A stretch of DNA of 6,162 nt from an uncultured Verrucomicrobia subdivision 3 bacterium (GTDB lineage: Bacteria; Verrucomicrobiota; Verrucomicrobiae; Limisphaerales; CAMLLE01), in assembly GCA_946480555.1 (NCBI GenBank), contig CAMLLE010000206.1:1-6162 (forward strand), in the 5' to 3' direction. Of this stretch, positions 1 through 5,396 are shown one piece after another; position 1 is the first letter of the stretch, and the number at the start of each line of letters is the position of its first letter. The notes beneath the pieces are model-generated. The model did no database searches and was not told where the DNA came from. It saw nothing but the letters and a program-made list of their open reading frames with translations. Position numbers and translations under genes: made by a program.

Positions 1-163
1 GTCGGCGGGTCCAACGCAACGCGCGGCGCGCCCAAAGATATTCGGTCGCGAGGATGGCCAAACCAGCCGGTATCACCAGCACCGCCGGTCCGGGCAGCAC
101 GATCATGGCAATGCCGATCAGGAGCACGGACGTTCCCAGCACCGCAACCAGGAAGCGCTTCAT
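1..163 (-). CDS. PGPGW-type small membrane protein, C-terminus beyond the left edge
   Basis: The frame read leftwards from the ATG at 163-161 stays open to the window edge and gives 54 residues, beginning MKRFLVAVLGTSVLL. A hydrophobic segment covers about residues 4-22. It is followed by the signature VLPGPAVLVIPAGLAILATE (residues 22-41) and then WARRALRW (44-51). The P-G-P turn between two hydrophobic stretches and the trailing ATE-x-x-WA are what I recognise as the PGPGW putative transmembrane family; the biochemical role of that family is not known to me. The start overlaps the terC stop in an ATGA arrangement and has no clear Shine-Dalgarno of its own, so translation is probably coupled to terC. 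The protein is only partly visible, so full length and any later membrane segments cannot be judged. Family call fairly sure; function unknown. Confidence 0.75.
   Translation of the reverse strand, partial: MKRFLVAVLGTSVLLIGIAMIVLPGPAVLVIPAGLAILATEYLWARRALRWTRR
160..163 (-). other. ATGA stop/start overlap of terC and the PGPGW gene
   Basis: On the minus strand the terC stop TGA (162-160) and the next gene's ATG (163-161) share bases, giving ATGA. Four-base overlaps of this kind usually mark translational coupling within one transcript. No purine-rich ribosome binding site is seen immediately upstream, where the sequence reads TTCACCAGAACGC. Confidence 0.8.
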
Positions 164-1134
164 GCGTTCTGGTGAACTTTTTCAGCTGCACGCTGGCGAT
201 CCGCTGAGCGGGGGATCGTCATCCGCCTCGGCCGGAGCAGCGACCAGATAATGCTCGCCGCCAGCACCATCACGACGACCGCGAGCGACACGAGCGTGTC
301 GATTTTCCACGGCGTGTGCGACAGGAGCATCTTGATTCCAACAAACGACAGCACAATTCCCAGTCCGATCTTCAGGTAATGGAACCGGTCCATGATTCCG
401 GCCAGCGCGAAATAGAGGGACCGCAGACCCAGGATCGCGAAGATGTTGGACGTATAGACGATGAACGGATCCTTTGTCACCGCGAAAATCGCCGGGATCG
501 AGTCCACCGCGAAAATCAGGTCGGTGAATTCCACGAGCAACAACACCACGAAGAGCGGCGTCGCCATTCGGATCCCATTCTCCCGGACGAAGAACTTGTC
601 TTCACGATACTCCTTCGTGACGGGCACAAATCGCTTGAACCAGTTCACCACCGGGTTCCGCTCAGGGTGAATCTCCTCCTCGCGCTTGAGGATCATTTTG
701 ATGCCTGTGAGGATCAGGAACGCGCCAAAAAGATAGATTATCCACGAGAACCGTGTGATCAGCGCCGCGCCGGCGGCGATCATGATTGCCCGCATGATCA
801 GCGCGCCGAGAATGCCCCAGAACAGAACCTTGTGCTGAAATTTGGGCGGAACCGCGAAGTACGAGAACAGCAGCGCGAATACGAAAACGTTGTCCACGCT
901 GAGGGATTTCTCAATCAGGTAGCCGGTGAAGAACTCGAGCGCACGCTGGGCTCCTCCATAGTGCCAGACGCCCGCGTTGAACAGCAGCGCCAGACCGATC
1001 CATACCACCGTCCAGGTGAGAGATTCCCGGAGCGACACCACGTGGGCTTTGCGGTGGAAAACGCCGAGGTCCAACGCAAGCATCGCGAGGATGAACACGT
1101 TGAACCCGATCCAGAGCAGCAGAGTTTCGTTCAT
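160..1134 (-). CDS. TerC/Alx-family integral membrane protein
   Basis: This 324-residue protein matches the length of E. coli Alx (about 320) and is strongly hydrophobic, with about eight or nine predicted membrane segments. Family hallmarks are visible: D22 in the first segment, E75-K-S-L-S-V-D81-N in the third, and E202-F-T-D205-L-I-F-A-V-D211-S-I-P, followed by SNIFAILGLRSLYF at about 229-242. These intramembrane acidic residues are the conserved, probably metal-binding, positions of the family. A charged loop (about 150-190, with KREEEIHPERNP) divides the two halves. Members are tied to tellurite resistance, alkaline response and Mn(II) export or metal loading of secreted proteins; the substrate here is inferred, not shown. 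An AAAGGA Shine-Dalgarno lies three bases before the ATG, slightly tight. The gene follows hpf after 30 bases, leaving no room for the Mn/pH riboswitch that precedes some alx genes. The C-terminal tail (about 299-324) is basic and looks cytoplasmic. Confidence 0.93.
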   Translation of the reverse strand: MNETLLLWIGFNVFILAMLALDLGVFHRKAHVVSLRESLTWTVVWIGLALLFNAGVWHYGGAQRALEFFTGYLIEKSLSVDNVFVFALLFSYFAVPPKFQHKVLFWGILGALIMRAIMIAAGAALITRFSWIIYLFGAFLILTGIKMILKREEEIHPERNPVVNWFKRFVPVTKEYREDKFFVRENGIRMATPLFVVLLLVEFTDLIFAVDSIPAIFAVTKDPFIVYTSNIFAILGLRSLYFALAGIMDRFHYLKIGLGIVLSFVGIKMLLSHTPWKIDTLVSLAVVVMVLAASIIWSLLRPRRMTIPRSADRQRAAEKVHQNA

Positions 1135-1164
1135 GAGTCCTTTCTGAGTGGATGCGATGCCGGA

Positions 1165-1512
1165 TCAATTCGCGCGGGCGTGCCGCAGCGATGCCGCGCG
1201 CGAGGAAAGATTGCTCCTGACCCGCTGCGAGCGCTTGCCTTCCCGTGAGGAAATCTTCCCGCGCAGCTCGATGAAGACTTTTGCCACCGCGGCACGAATC
1301 GTGTGATCACTGCCTTCGGCAACGATGTCCGGACCGGGAGTCGCGAGGTGAATTCTCACACTGAAGGGCGGGCTGGTTTCGCCGTTGTGAGCCAGTCGGA
1401 CGTGCGCGGCATCAATCTGCCGCAGCGGTGCCAGCGCAAAAAGCTGGCGTTCAATCCAGGAATCGAGCGCGTCGGTGGACCGGATGCTGAAGTGCTGGAG
1501 GTTCAATTTCAT
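1165..1512 (-). CDS. Short HPF/RaiA-family ribosome hibernation factor
   Basis: This 115-residue protein has the shape of the sigma-54-modulation/S30EA (HPF/RaiA) fold: it begins MKLNLQHFSIRSTDALDSWI, continues with a helix rich in charged residues, then a beta strand pair (AHVRLAHNG, FSVRIHLATPG), the family-typical DIVAEGSDHTIRAAV stretch (about 62-76) and a final helix VFIELRGKI. Members bind the 30S decoding and mRNA channel and inactivate ribosomes in stationary phase or stress. Its length is that of short HPF or RaiA. It lacks the second domain of long HPF that dimerises ribosomes on its own, but carries a basic Ser/Arg-rich tail (about 88-115) that could contact rRNA. It is first in the hpf-terC-PGPGW cluster and diverges from the LysR gene. 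Ribosome binding site is weak (CCAGG six bases before ATG). The sequence is divergent, so HPF versus RaiA cannot be decided. Confidence 0.82.
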   Translation of the reverse strand: MKLNLQHFSIRSTDALDSWIERQLFALAPLRQIDAAHVRLAHNGETSPPFSVRIHLATPGPDIVAEGSDHTIRAAVAKVFIELRGKISSREGKRSQRVRSNLSSRAASLRHARAN

Positions 1513-1616
1513 AAATGCCTGGTTTGCTTTTGGCGAACACTAGGCGCAGCAAGCGACCCGGACTAATACGCGTTTCCGAATGGACGGTTAGGTTAATCCG
1601 AAGCAGGATCGGCCCG
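1513..1616. promoter_or_regulatory. Divergent promoter/operator region between hpf and the LysR gene
   Basis: This 104-base gap must hold both promoters if the regulator starts at the GTG at 1617. It contains TCCGAA twice in direct orientation (1575-1580 and 1597-1602, 22 bases apart, about two helical turns) and a tandem GGTTA-GGTTA (1586-1595). These are candidate operator half-sites for the LysR protein, which classically binds near its own divergent promoter. I could not assign convincing -35/-10 boxes on either strand, and no riboswitch-like fold is evident. Confidence 0.45.
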
Positions 1617-2528
1617 GTGGAATGGCTGAACTATCATCACCTGCGGTATTTCTGGACCGTGGCCAGGGAAGGAAGCCTCGCGCGTGCAGCCGACAAACTT
1701 CACGTGTCGCAACCGTCCATTTCAGAACAAATTCGTGAACTGGAGGAATCCCTGGGCGAGAAGCTCTTCCGCCGGGAAGGCCGTAACAACAGGCTCACCG
1801 ACGCCGGTCAAATCGTGTTCGGCTACGCGGAGGACATCTTCGCGCTCGGCAGTGAAATGGTGAACGCAGTCAAGCAGCGTCCGGGGTCTAGAACATTGCG
1901 CCTGTATGTAGGCGTGGTGGATTCATTTCCAAAACTGGTGACGAATGAAATTCTGCGGCCGGCGTTCGGATTGTCGCAGCCGGTTCACGTCATTTGCCGC
2001 GAGGGGAAGCTGGAGGATTTGCTGATTCAGCTCGCCGCCCACCGCCTCGACATCGTGCTTTCCGACGAACCTGCCGCCAGCAGCCTCAGTTTCAAAACGT
2101 TCGCGCATTCCCTTGGAGAAAGCGGCGCCACCTTCTGCGCGGTAAAGCCGCTTGCGACTGAGCTGCGACGGAATTTTCCGAAATCGTTGCACCAGGCACC
2201 GGCACTGTTTCCGGCGGACAACACCGCTTTCCGGCGGGCGCTCGAGACCTGGTTCAACAACCAGCGTCTCGAACCGCGCGTGGTGGCTGAATTCGACGAC
2301 CTCGCTTTGATGAAAGTAATGGCGCTGGAAGGCCGCGGTTTTGTAGCCGTTCCCACCATTGCGGCGAAGGATGCAATGGAGCATTACGGCTTTCAGGTGA
2401 TCGGGCAAACCGACGACTGCCGTCTGCAGTTCCACGCCATCACTTGCGAACGGCGCATCGTGCACCCCGTCGTCGCCGCGATCACGAATCAGGCGCGGGA
2501 TCTTTTGAACACGGACCGGGCTGTCTGA
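1617..2528 (+). CDS. NhaR-like LysR-family transcriptional regulator
   Basis: Read from the GTG at 1617 the protein has 303 residues, close to the roughly 300 of E. coli NhaR. The N-terminal winged helix-turn-helix runs WLNYHHLRYFWTVAREGS (3-20), then the recognition region AADKLHVSQPSISEQIRELE (24-43) and LFRREGRNNRLTDAG. The effector domain keeps NhaR-like blocks: LDIVLSDEP, FPADNTAFRRALETWF, AEFDDLALMKVMA, GRGFVAVPT and CERRIVHPVV near the end. NhaR activates Na+/H+ antiporter and stress genes in response to Na+ and alkaline pH; no antiporter is present here, so the effector is unknown. A start at 1515 is possible but would add 34 residues of non-homologous, Arg-rich sequence and erase the promoter gap; AGGA lies nine bases before the GTG. 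The likely target is the divergent hpf-terC cluster and itself. NhaR-like subfamily is a strong resemblance, not proof of function. Confidence 0.88.
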   Translation: MEWLNYHHLRYFWTVAREGSLARAADKLHVSQPSISEQIRELEESLGEKLFRREGRNNRLTDAGQIVFGYAEDIFALGSEMVNAVKQRPGSRTLRLYVGVVDSFPKLVTNEILRPAFGLSQPVHVICREGKLEDLLIQLAAHRLDIVLSDEPAASSLSFKTFAHSLGESGATFCAVKPLATELRRNFPKSLHQAPALFPADNTAFRRALETWFNNQRLEPRVVAEFDDLALMKVMALEGRGFVAVPTIAAKDAMEHYGFQVIGQTDDCRLQFHAITCERRIVHPVVAAITNQARDLLNTDRAV

Positions 2529-2534
2529 ACAAAT

Positions 2535-2578
2535 GGGAGCGCAACCGTCCCGGTTGCACCGGTCGGCGTCTCGCCGAC
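2535..2578 (+). repeat. Double-hairpin palindromic repeat, copy A
   Basis: Just after the LysR stop, GGGAGC (2535-2540) leads into a perfect hairpin, GCAACCG-TCC-CGGTTGC (2541-2557). Four bases later a second follows, GTCGGCG-TCT-CGCCGAC (2562-2578). Both have 7-bp stems and three-base loops. An inverted partner lies at 2633-2679. No T-tract follows, so this is a poor intrinsic terminator for the regulator, although it may slow transcription or protect the mRNA 3' end. It is probably a dispersed intergenic repeat. Confidence 0.8.
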
Positions 2579-2602
2579 TGGACCTGTGATGTGAGATGAC
2601 AA

Positions 2603-2612
2603 ACCGATCGGT
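2603..2612. repeat. 10-base perfect palindrome between the two repeat copies
   Basis: ACCGATCGGT reads identically on both strands and sits near the middle of the segment separating the two inverted repeat copies. It could be a protein-binding site or the apex of a larger cruciform, but a single short palindrome is weak evidence. Confidence 0.35.
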
Positions 2613-2632
2613 GCCGGGTCATGCGCTCGAAC

Positions 2633-2679
2633 GTTTTTGGCGGGACGCCAAAAACAGCAGGCGGGACACCTGCGCTCCC
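2633..2679 (-). repeat. Double-hairpin palindromic repeat, copy B (inverted)
   Basis: Read on the minus strand from 2679, this begins GGGAGC like copy A, then GCAGGTG-TCC-CGCCTGC (2673-2657), one spacer base, and a 10-bp hairpin GTTTTTGGCG-TCC-CGCCAAAAAC (2655-2633). It shares 18 of 23 bases with copy A in the first unit, and every difference lies in the stem and keeps pairing: A-T to G-C, C-G to G-C, and C-G to T-G wobble. The second hairpins share only the GGCG-TCY-CGCC core; their outer arms are unrelated but still self-complementary. Confidence 0.8.
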
Positions 2680-2720
2680 CAATCCAACTGACGTCTCCCC
2701 ACAGCGCTCGACTCGGGTCC

Positions 2721-2756
2721 CACCAACGAAAACGGCTGCCATCGCTGGCAGCCGTT
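2721..2756 (-). terminator. Probable intrinsic terminator downstream of icd
   Basis: On the minus strand, about 40 bases past the icd stop, an 11-bp perfect stem (AACGGCTGCCA and its complement, 2756-2746 and 2741-2731) closes a four-base loop. It is followed by TTCGTTGG; with the last two stem bases this gives a TTTT run and then mixed T. Stem strength and position fit Rho-independent termination of icd; the U-tract is short, so efficiency is uncertain. Read on the plus strand it has no T-tract after the stem. Confidence 0.62.
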
Positions 2757-2768
2757 GTGTCGAAATGT

Positions 2769-2787
2769 CGGCGGTCACAGACCGCCG
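2769..2787 (-). repeat. 8-bp hairpin with three-base loop next to the icd stop
   Basis: CGGCGGTC-TGT-GACCGCCG on the minus strand, preceded by TTTGTAG, lies eight to 26 bases beyond the icd stop codon. It has the same short-stem, three-base-loop design as the neighbouring repeats, and the TTTGTAGCGGCGGTC context resembles a common dispersed intergenic repeat in Verrucomicrobiota as I remember it. It may stabilise the icd mRNA 3' end upstream of the terminator. Confidence 0.6.
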
Positions 2788-2794
2788 CTACAAA

Positions 2795-4060
2795 TCACAT
2801 GTTGTCGATGATGCTCGTGCCGAACTCGGAGCACTTGATCTCAGTTGCGCCTTCCATCAGGCGCGCGAAGTCGTAAGTCACGCGCTTGCTGCCGATCGCC
2901 CCGTTCAGGCCTTTCAAGATCAGGTCCGCGGCTTCAGTCCAGCCCAGGTAGCGCAACATCATCTCGCCGGAGAGCACCACCGAGCCCGGATTCACGACGT
3001 CCTTGTTCGCGTACTTCGGCGCCGTGCCGTGCGTGGCTTCAAAGATCGCATGGCCGGAGAGGTAATTGATATTGCCGCCGGGAGCGATGCCGATGCCTCC
3101 GACCTGCGCGGCGAGCGCGTCACTCAGGTAATCGCCGTTCAAGTTCAAGGTAGCAATCACGTCGAAGTCGGTCGGACGCGTCAGCACCTGCTGCAACGCG
3201 ATGTCAGCAATCGCGTCCTTGATGACGATCCCGGCGCCCGGTTTGCCTTCCGGAATCTTGCACCACGGACCGCCGTCGATCTCAACCGCGCCGAATTCAC
3301 TCTTTGCCAGCGCGTAGCTCCAGTCGCGGAACGCGCCTTCGGTGAACTTCATGATGTTCCCCTTGTGTACGATCGTGACGCTCTTGCGTTTGTTTGCGAT
3401 GGCGTATTGGATCGCGGAACGCACGAGGCGTTCGGTGCCAGGTTTGCTGACCGGCTTGATGCCGATGCCGACGACGTCCGCGGTTTCGCCGAAGCGAATT
3501 TTCTTAAACTCCTTCGGATAATTGGCTTTCAGGAACTCGATTGTCTTGAGCGCCTGTTCCTTTCCGGCTTCGAAGTCGATGCCGGCGTAAATGTCTTCCG
3601 TGTTCTCACGGAAAATGACCATGTCCACCTTCTCCGGATGTTTCACAGGTGAGGGCACACCCGTGAACCACTGCACCGGACGCAGGCAGACGTAGAGATC
3701 GAGCATCTGGCGCAGCGCCACGTTCAGCGAGCGAATGCCGCCGCCGACCGGAGTCGTGAGCGGTCCTTTGATGCCGACGAGGTATTCTTTGAACGCTTCG
3801 ACGGTGTCGTCTGGAAGCCAGTTGTCGAACTTGTTCTTCGCGGCTTCACCGGCGAACACTTCGAACCAGGAAATCTTGCGCTTGCCGCCGTAGGCTTTCT
3901 GCACCGCGGCATCGAAGACGCGCACGCTCGCGGCCCAGATGTCGGGGCCGGTGCCGTCGCCGCGGATGAAGGGAACGATCGGGTTTTCGGGAACAGAGAG
4001 CTTCCCGTTCTGGATGGAAATCTTGCCGCCAGCGGGCGGGGTGACGTCTTTGTAAGCCAT
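2795..4060 (-). CDS. icd: NADP-dependent isocitrate dehydrogenase (E. coli Icd type)
   Basis: This 421-residue protein closely follows E. coli Icd (416). It oxidatively decarboxylates isocitrate to 2-oxoglutarate in the TCA cycle, in the cytoplasm as a homodimer. Substrate residues are visible in [13 protein letters not shown] (S111, N113, R117), R127, R151 and Y158; K233 lies in [12 protein letters not shown]. Metal ligands D286, D310 and D314 correspond to E. coli D283, D307 and D311. Coenzyme choice is [12 protein letters not shown] gives K349 and Y350, with V356, Y396 and R400 in the equivalents of the E. coli NADP-binding positions. S111 matches the serine phosphorylated by AceK in enteric bacteria, but no aceK or glyoxylate gene is in view. 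The start is MAYKDV; there is no good Shine-Dalgarno in the 15 bases upstream. It appears monocistronic: repeat-rich spacers lie on both sides, and a terminator-like hairpin follows. Confidence 0.97.
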   Translation of the reverse strand: MAYKDVTPPAGGKISIQNGKLSVPENPIVPFIRGDGTGPDIWAASVRVFDAAVQKAYGGKRKISWFEVFAGEAAKNKFDNWLPDDTVEAFKEYLVGIKGPLTTPVGGGIRSLNVALRQMLDLYVCLRPVQWFTGVPSPVKHPEKVDMVIFRENTEDIYAGIDFEAGKEQALKTIEFLKANYPKEFKKIRFGETADVVGIGIKPVSKPGTERLVRSAIQYAIANKRKSVTIVHKGNIMKFTEGAFRDWSYALAKSEFGAVEIDGGPWCKIPEGKPGAGIVIKDAIADIALQQVLTRPTDFDVIATLNLNGDYLSDALAAQVGGIGIAPGGNINYLSGHAIFEATHGTAPKYANKDVVNPGSVVLSGEMMLRYLGWTEAADLILKGLNGAIGSKRVTYDFARLMEGATEIKCSEFGTSIIDNM

Positions 4061-4164
4061 AAATGAAAGCCCAGAGGAAAAGCTCGAAAGGCCGGGAAAT
4101 CAAGAACAGAAACGGGAATGGAACGAGACGAGCGCGGGTGCAATTCAATATCTGTGGGGCTCCC

Positions 4165-4211
4165 AGCCACGGAGTGGCGTTAGCAAGTAGCCCATGGCGT
4201 GAGCCGTGGGA
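4165..4211 (+). repeat. 47-base structured repeat, copy 1
   Basis: Two hairpins in series: GCCAC-GGA-GTGGC (4166-4178), an eight-base linker TTAGCAAG ending in TAG (4180-4190), then CCCATGGC-GTGA-GCCGTGGG (4191-4210), whose stem has one T-G wobble. An inverted partner of identical length lies at 4308-4354 with 39 of 47 bases the same. The wobble makes sense only on this strand (it would be A-C on the other), suggesting that the folded molecule reads in this orientation. Confidence 0.8.
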
Positions 4212-4229
4212 CGAAATGGTGGACAATTT

Positions 4230-4288
4230 GAGCCGCGGAGCGGCGGCAGAGCCGGTAACGCCATGTTCTTTCGCCCCTTCCGGGGCTC
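4230..4288. repeat. Inner pair of GGA-loop hairpins within the element
   Basis: Between the two 47-base copies sit two further hairpins facing each other: GCCGC-GGA-GCGGC on plus (4232-4244) and GCCCC-GGAA-GGGGC on minus (4286-4273). Both are preceded by GA in their own orientation. They look like diverged relatives, making the whole segment a nested inverted arrangement with an outer pair around an inner pair. Confidence 0.6.
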
Positions 4289-4307
4289 TCGATTCCGCCG
4301 AACGTTT

Positions 4308-4354
4308 TCCCACGGCTCCCGCCGTGGGCTACTTTCTGACGCTGCTCCGCAGCT
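4308..4354 (-). repeat. 47-base structured repeat, copy 2 (inverted)
   Basis: Read on the minus strand from 4354: GCTGC-GGA-GCAGC (4353-4341), linker TCAGAAAG ending in TAG, then a perfect 8-bp hairpin CCCACGGC-GGGA-GCCGTGGG (4328-4309). Compared with copy 1, four of eight differences are two swapped base pairs in the first stem (CA/TG versus TG/CA), two lie in the linker, one converts the T-G wobble to C-G, and one is in a loop. Length is exactly conserved. Confidence 0.8.
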
Positions 4355-4448
4355 GTGATTCCCGCTGTCCGACGTTTCAAAAGTTGAGATCCACGCTTGG
4401 GCGTGTGCCCGGGTTCAGTCCAACGAGGACCTGTTTTGAAGTTTTCAG

Positions 4449-5360
4449 CTATGCCCGCAGGTAACGCCGAATGCCCGATTCGAACGTCGGAAGGGCAAAG
4501 CCAAACAGAGCCGCGGCGGGCTGACCGTCGCCAGTATTGTCTTCCTGCAACATGAGCAGTTGATCGCGGTTCAATGGAGGAGCTTTGCCGATCGCGCCAA
4601 ACATTAGTTCCATCAACCGCGCTTGGATTTTCGCAAGAGGGAAGGGAATGTGAAGCTTCAGCCGCTTGCGTTTGGTGACTTTGAGAATTGCGTCAATCAC
4701 CTGTTCCAAGGTCAGTGTCTCGGCGCCGCAAAGATCGAACGTTGTGCGCGCGGTTTGCGGCGATTCCAACGCAGATGCAAACGCCCTGGCAACTGCCTCA
4801 ACTGGGATCGGTTGAAAGCGCGTCTCGCCTTTTCCCATCACCGGAACAACCGGCGACCAGCGACTGATCAGCGCGAATAGATTCACAAATCCATCGCCGG
4901 GCCCGTAGATGATCGACGGACGAAAGATCGTCCAATCCAGACCGCTGCTCCGGACCAGTTCTTCCGCCGCCCACTTGGATTGATGATAACGCGCGCAGGC
5001 GTCTGGCCGCGTCCCGAGCGCGCTCATGTGAACGAACTTGCGAATGCCGGCGCGGCTCGCGGCCTTGAGGATGTATTGCGTTCCTTCTATGTGAACCGTC
5101 TCGTATGTCTGCCTTCGAGTTTCACTGATGATGCCGACGAGATGAATCACGCCATCGATCGCAGTGCAAACGTCGGCAAGACTGGAGGCATCTGTGACAT
5201 CGCCGCGCCGCAATTCTGCCTGATGCTGCCGCGCAAACCCGGCAACGCGCGGCGATTTGGGATTTCTTGCGAGCAACACAACTTCATGTCCGCGGCGCCG
5301 AAGTTCCCCGGCCACATTTCGCCCCACGAATCCAGTTCCGCCAGTGACGAGGATTCGCAT
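4449..5360 (-). CDS. NDUFA9-like atypical SDR (NAD(P)-dependent epimerase/dehydratase family)
   Basis: This 303-residue protein has an N-terminal Rossmann fold starting MRILVTGGTGFVGRNV, with the dinucleotide motif GGTGFVG at 7-13 and R32 after the second strand, which favours NADP(H). RRGDVTD (51-57) and HLVGII (73-78) follow. The catalytic set appears as S113 in HMSALG and Y125-H-Q-S-K129 (YxxxK). WTIFRPSIIYGPGDGFVNLF at 143-162 is typical of the family related to complex I subunit NDUFA9. In eukaryotes such proteins are accessory subunits of complex I; bacterial relatives are mostly unassigned and may act as quinone- or sugar-related oxidoreductases or as structural proteins. The retained YxxxK leaves enzymatic activity possible. 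No nuo genes are nearby. It starts 36 bases after the peptidase stop, so co-transcription is likely. No clear Shine-Dalgarno precedes the ATG. Confidence 0.88.
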   Translation of the reverse strand: MRILVTGGTGFVGRNVAGELRRRGHEVVLLARNPKSPRVAGFARQHQAELRRGDVTDASSLADVCTAIDGVIHLVGIISETRRQTYETVHIEGTQYILKAASRAGIRKFVHMSALGTRPDACARYHQSKWAAEELVRSSGLDWTIFRPSIIYGPGDGFVNLFALISRWSPVVPVMGKGETRFQPIPVEAVARAFASALESPQTARTTFDLCGAETLTLEQVIDAILKVTKRKRLKLHIPFPLAKIQARLMELMFGAIGKAPPLNRDQLLMLQEDNTGDGQPAAALFGFALPTFESGIRRYLRA

Positions 5361-5396
5361 GGGACGAGATGGGTGATCGCAGAATTGATTGCGTTG

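Larger units (their letters stand above)
4061..4448. other. 388-base non-coding spacer upstream of icd, repeat-rich
   Basis: This gap separates the SDR stop from the icd start. The part nearest icd (4061-4160) is repeat-free and should hold the icd promoter and leader, but I see no convincing promoter boxes. Positions 4165-4354 are a nested inverted-repeat element described separately. From 4355 to 4448 only a weak GGGC-GTGT-GCCC hairpin (4399-4410) is visible, without a T-tract. An open frame spans most of the gap on the plus strand, but it reads through hairpins and resembles no protein I know. Confidence 0.7.

Noticed and set aside
1135..1164. yybP-ykoY type Mn/pH riboswitch before terC
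   Set aside because: Only 30 bases separate hpf from terC, too short for that riboswitch, and the 104-base leader of hpf shows none of its fold that I can recognise.
316..1248. 310-codon plus-strand open frame opposite terC
   Set aside because: It is a charged, low-hydrophobicity antisense reading of a clear TerC gene (rich in H, R, E, Q), matches no family I know, and spans across the terC start into hpf. A codon-bias shadow.
1923..2465. 180-codon minus-strand frame opposite the LysR gene
   Set aside because: Lies entirely inside a well-supported LysR gene and has no recognisable protein features.
2541..2730. CRISPR-like array in the convergent spacer
   Set aside because: The repeats are inverted pairs with variable arms, not regularly spaced direct repeats separated by unique spacers, and no cas gene is present.
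2621..3652. 343-codon plus-strand open frame opposite icd
   Set aside because: It begins within the repeat spacer (in copy B) and runs antisense to the highly conserved icd. The long frame results from GC-rich codon use in icd.
3846..4313. 155-codon minus-strand frame overlapping the icd 5' end and upstream spacer
   Set aside because: Reads the icd N-terminal region in the wrong frame and starts in the repeat element; no similarity recognised.
4399..4410. GGGC-GTGT-GCCC hairpin downstream of the SDR as a terminator
   Set aside because: Stem of only four perfect pairs and no T-tract on the minus strand, so it cannot be supported as an intrinsic terminator.
4063..4464. 133-codon plus-strand frame in the icd upstream spacer
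   Set aside because: It translates straight through several hairpins and inverted repeats and overlaps the 3' end of the SDR; composition is Pro/Arg/Ser-rich with no domain. Typical of spurious genes called over dispersed repeats.
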